Shown here one piece after another: positions 4,911 through 7,217 of a DNA stretch of 7,217 bases. The first letter of the stretch is position 1; the number at the start of each line of letters is the position of its first letter. This stretch comes from Rhodoferax sp. (GTDB lineage Bacteria > Pseudomonadota > Gammaproteobacteria > Burkholderiales > Burkholderiaceae_C), in the NCBI GenBank assembly GCA_018882485.1, contig VERU01000126.1, positions 1 through 7,217 on the forward strand, written 5' to 3'. Both the position numbers and the translations under genes were made by a program. Under the pieces are notes generated by a model. It searched no databases, was not told the DNA's origin, and saw only the letters and a program-made list of their open reading frames with translations.

Positions 4911-6553
4911 CATCCGAAGAACTGGGCCACGCTCAGCAGCGTGCGGTACACGCCCCAGGCCAGCGGCAGCCCGACGCCCAGCCAGGCCAGCGCCACCAGC
5001 GCCGGGGGCGTGGCGTCGACCGCGCGCCCGCTGGCCAGCCGGGCATCGGCGGCGCTGGTTTTTTCATGGGCCAGGCGTTTTTCTTCGGCCAGTTCGTCGG
5101 CGCTCATGAACCATTTGTCCTGGAGCGGCCGGACCATCAGGTTGCACACCAGCCCGATCAGCAGCATGCCGGTGAGGATGTACATGGTCTGGTTGTAAAC
5201 CTGCTCACGCGCAATGCCCAGGCTCAGCTGGTACTCGCGCATGTAGTTCACCACCACCGGACCCAGGATGCCGGCTGTGGCCCAGGCGGTGAGCAGCCGG
5301 CCGTGGATGGCGCCCACCATCTGGGTGCCGAAGAGGTCGGCCAGGTAGGCGGGCACGGTGGCAAAGCCGCCGCCGTACATGCTCAGGATGACGCAGAACG
5401 CGGCCACGAACAGCACGATGCTGCCGGCGGCGGCACTGCCCGGAACGCTGAAGTAGAGGGCTGCGCCCAGTACAAAAAAGACCCCATAGGTCATTTTTCG
5501 GCCCAGCTTGTCGGACAGGCTGGCCCAGAAAAAGCGCCCGCCGATGTTGAACAGGCTCAGCAGTGCGGTGAAGCCGGCCGCCACGGTGGCGATGGCGGCC
5601 AACTGGGGCTTGTCGAGCTCGCCAAACCTGCGGTTGACCCCGATCAGGGTACCGCCGAACACCTCCTGCAGCATGGGCGAGGCCATGCCGATGACGCCGA
5701 TGCCGGCGCTGACGTTCATGCACAGCACCATCCAGATGAGCCAGAACTGGGGGATGCCCCAGACCCGGCTGACATGCACATGCCGCTGGGTGATCATGGC
5801 GTTGCCTGCCTGGGCGGACGGGGGCGTCCAGCCGGCGGGGGTCCAGCCCGAAGGCGGCACCCGGTAGCCGAAGGCCCCGGCCATCATGAACACGAAGTAC
5901 ACCCCCGCCATGACCACGAAGGTCTGCATCACGCCCACATCGGTGGGCGTGGCGAAGAGCTTCATCAGGTCGGCGGCCAGGGGCGAGCCGATCATGGCCC
6001 CGCCGCCAAAGCCCATGATGGCCATGCCGGTGGCCATGCCCCGGCGGTCGGGGAACCACTTGATCAGCGTGGAGACGGGCGAGATGTAGCCCAGTCCGAG
6101 GCCGATGCCGCCGATCACCCCCGAGCCCAGGATCATCAGCCAGAACTGGTGCAGGTGGATGCCCAGCGCCGAGATCATCATGCCGCCGCACCAGCACAGG
6201 GCCGACACCACGCCGGCCTTGCGGGGGCCGGCGCGCTCCAGCCAGCCGCCCCAGATCGCGGCGCTGGAGCCCAGCAGCACGAAGAACAGGGTGTACATCC
6301 AGCCCAGGGTGGAGATCTTCCAGTCGCAGGTGGTGGTGAACAGCTCGCCCAGAAAGCCCACCTCGGGGCCGCATTTCAGGGGCTCCTTGATGCCCAGGGC
6401 CCTGGACAGCGGCAGCCAGAACACCGAGAACCCGTAGGCCATGCCGATGCACAGGTGGATGGCCAGAGCCGCCGGCGGCACCAGCCAGCGGTTGAAGCCA
6501 GGGCCGGCGATGATGTTTTCCTTGTCGAGCAGGCTAGGGGTGTCGGCGGGCAT
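4910..6553 (-). CDS. MFS transporter, OFA (oxalate/formate antiporter) family
   Basis: This 547-residue inner-membrane carrier belongs to the OFA branch of the major facilitator superfamily, which moves small mono- or dicarboxylates such as oxalate and formate. Twelve core membrane segments fall near residues 24-46, 82-103, 114-132, 137-158, 171-190, 212-231, 264-290, 317-338, 352-370, 377-398, 411-433 and 456-475. Family-like motifs are AYGFSVFWLPLS (39-50), WFPDRRGMATGMAIMGFGGG (166-185) and the cytoplasmic loop GRFFWASLSDKLGRK (339-353). The TM1-TM2 loop carries an insertion with Cys61 and Cys77. A charged linker (480-512) is followed by an extra hydrophobic segment (about 518-540), giving a probable 13th helix. 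The ATG at 6553 is preferred over the frame's upstream ATG at 6646, because GGAA lies 7 bases before it and the upstream extension looks non-coding. It is co-transcribed with the SnoaL-like gene. Substrate is not determinable. Confidence 0.9.
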   Translation of the reverse strand: MPADTPSLLDKENIIAGPGFNRWLVPPAALAIHLCIGMAYGFSVFWLPLSRALGIKEPLKCGPEVGFLGELFTTTCDWKISTLGWMYTLFFVLLGSSAAIWGGWLERAGPRKAGVVSALCWCGGMMISALGIHLHQFWLMILGSGVIGGIGLGLGYISPVSTLIKWFPDRRGMATGMAIMGFGGGAMIGSPLAADLMKLFATPTDVGVMQTFVVMAGVYFVFMMAGAFGYRVPPSGWTPAGWTPPSAQAGNAMITQRHVHVSRVWGIPQFWLIWMVLCMNVSAGIGVIGMASPMLQEVFGGTLIGVNRRFGELDKPQLAAIATVAAGFTALLSLFNIGGRFFWASLSDKLGRKMTYGVFFVLGAALYFSVPGSAAAGSIVLFVAAFCVILSMYGGGFATVPAYLADLFGTQMVGAIHGRLLTAWATAGILGPVVVNYMREYQLSLGIAREQVYNQTMYILTGMLLIGLVCNLMVRPLQDKWFMSADELAEEKRLAHEKTSAADARLASGRAVDATPPALVALAWLGVGLPLAWGVYRTLLSVAQFFG

Positions 6554-6741
6554 GGCTTGTTTCCGTTGTTGGGGTCGCCGGACCTGCGACCAGGGCGGTC
6601 GGCAGACTGTAGCCGGCTTTTCCGTGCCTGGGGTGAACGATTTCAAGTCAGCGCAGTCTTGCCGAAACAGCGAAACTAACGGGTTTGCGGCAGCGGTGTC
6701 GCCGGGACGGTCCTGGCGCGGCTGCGCTTGAGGAGAACCCC
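6554..6741. promoter_or_regulatory. Divergent control region between MFS gene and ohr
   Basis: This 188-base region must hold the promoters of both divergent genes. A perfect 6-bp inverted repeat GGTCGC-N7-GCGACC lies at 6573-6591, about 20 bases upstream of the MFS start; it could be an operator or a leader hairpin. TTGCCG (6659-6664) and TTTCAA (6641-6646) are -35-like, but neither has a good -10 at proper spacing. I see no clear MarR/OhrR-type AT-rich palindrome upstream of ohr. Confidence 0.45.
6731..6735 (+). promoter_or_regulatory. ohr ribosome binding site
   Basis: AGGAG stands 6 bases before the ATG at 6742. It supports the 143-residue start rather than an upstream ATG at 6685 in the same frame. 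Confidence 0.85.
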
Positions 6742-7173
6742 ATGATCCAGGTCGGCAAAGTGCTCTACACCGCCAAGGTGCACACCACGGGGGGGCGCGA
6801 AGGGCGCTCTGCCAGTGACGACGGCCATCTCGACGTCCGGCTGGAACTGCCGCCCGGTCTCGGCGGCAAGGGTGGCGCGACCAATCCCGAGCAGCTGTTC
6901 GCGGCCGGCTACTCGGCCTGTTTCATGGGCGCGCTCAAGCATGTGGCGGGCCAGCAGAAGATCGCGGTGCCTGCACAGACCTCGATCGACGCCGAGGTGG
7001 ACATCGGGCCGGTGGCGGCCGGCGTCGGCTTCGGGCTGGCCGTGCGGCTCAATGTGCACCTGCCTGGCATGGATGCCGCCACCGCCCGCGCTCTGGTGGA
7101 CACCGCTCACACCGTGTGCCCCTACTCCAACGCCACGCGGGACAACATCCAGGTCACGCTGAACGTGGTTTGA
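6742..7173 (+). CDS. ohr: Organic hydroperoxide resistance protein (Ohr)
   Basis: This 143-residue cytoplasmic thiol peroxidase of the Ohr/OsmC family reduces organic and fatty-acid hydroperoxides, in characterised members with lipoylated proteins as electron donor. The N-terminus KVLYTAKVHTTGGREGR, followed by TNPEQLFAAGYSACFMGALK (47-66), is diagnostic. Cys60 is the peroxidatic cysteine and Cys126 in VCPYSNATR (125-133) the resolving one. Arg19 and Glu50 match the catalytic Arg and Glu known to activate the cysteine in Ohr enzymes. VCPYSNATR and the lack of an OsmC-type N-terminus favour Ohr over OsmC. No OhrR regulator is visible in the window; one could lie beyond 7217. The length is normal and the gene appears intact. 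It diverges from the OFA transporter. Confidence 0.96.
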   Translation: MIQVGKVLYTAKVHTTGGREGRSASDDGHLDVRLELPPGLGGKGGATNPEQLFAAGYSACFMGALKHVAGQQKIAVPAQTSIDAEVDIGPVAAGVGFGLAVRLNVHLPGMDAATARALVDTAHTVCPYSNATRDNIQVTLNVV

Positions 7174-7211
7174 GAGGCGGGCGCGGTCGGCTGGCTGTCG
7201 AGCGCGCCTCC
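7174..7211 (+). terminator. Possible hairpin after ohr
   Basis: GAGGCG (7174-7179) can pair with CGCCTC (7205-7210). A 2-base bulge and three further GC pairs extend the stem inward. No T-run follows in the visible bases, so it is only a candidate terminator. Confidence 0.3.
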
Positions 7212-7217
7212 TACAAT
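7212..7217 (+). promoter_or_regulatory. Possible -10 box of the next gene
   Basis: The window ends in TACAAT, close to the sigma-70 -10 consensus. The bases 16-18 upstream (about 7188-7195) are not a good -35 match, so this is weak and cut off by the window edge. Confidence 0.25.

Noticed and set aside
4309..5109. A 266-codon plus-strand frame opposite the SnoaL-like gene
   Set aside because: It is the antisense shadow of a recognisable NTF2-like protein and has no plausible ribosome binding site or domain.
6554..6646. Extension of the MFS protein by 31 residues to the ATG at 6646
   Set aside because: The extra residues are Arg/Pro/Gln-rich and lack the look of an OFA N-terminus. The ATG at 6553 has a properly spaced GGAA.
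4835..6679. A 614-codon plus-strand open frame opposite the MFS gene
   Set aside because: It is antisense to a clear membrane carrier. Its translation is full of His, Gly, Gln and Ala with no domain, the usual mirror of GC-rich coding sequence.
7212..7217. TACAAT as an OhrR operator half-site
   Set aside because: It matches part of the kind of AT-rich palindrome OhrR binds, but the other half would lie beyond the window and the site is downstream of ohr. A -10 box or chance is as likely.

Overview
The window is GC-rich DNA that reads as a betaproteobacterial chromosome, most likely Burkholderiales and plausibly Comamonadaceae. The FtsZ tail ending in IPAFLRKQAD, the end of FtsA, and the CrgA-type LysR, OFA-type MFS and Ohr sequences all fit that group. 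This placement rests on remembered family resemblance, not a search. I see no tRNA, rRNA, CRISPR array, insertion sequence or phage gene.

Layout. (1) Bases 1-1630 are the distal end of the division and cell wall (dcw) cluster: the last 54 codons of ftsA, a 197-base spacer, and complete ftsZ. Two tandem hairpins (1645-1671 and 1678-1710) then close the transcript; the second looks like a true intrinsic terminator. (2) Bases 1820-4284 are a self-contained cassette. A LysR regulator on the minus strand diverges across a 133-base AT-rich control region from a plus-strand pair that overlaps by 8 bases: a class III extradiol (DODA/YgiD-type) dioxygenase and a YpfH-like serine hydrolase. (3) Bases 4390-6553 are a minus-strand two-gene operon: an OFA-family MFS carrier (547 aa) followed 10 bases later by a SnoaL/NTF2-like protein. 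(4) Diverging from the transporter, ohr (organic hydroperoxide reductase) lies at 6742-7173. The window ends 44 bases later at a TACAAT that could be the -10 box of the next gene.

How the genes may work together. FtsA and FtsZ form the Z-ring and its membrane anchor. The LysR, dioxygenase and hydrolase are arranged as a regulated ring-opening plus hydrolysis unit; the substrate cannot be read from sequence. The OFA carrier probably moves a small carboxylate, and its SnoaL-like partner may act on the same or a related compound. Ohr detoxifies organic hydroperoxides using two cysteines. The regions after ftsZ look like independent metabolic or stress modules with no clear link to cell division.

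I did not find a convincing new biological system. The observations most worth following are the LysR/dioxygenase/hydrolase cassette and the transporter/SnoaL operon. Many long open frames overlie these genes in other frames because of the high GC content; I treat them as non-coding.
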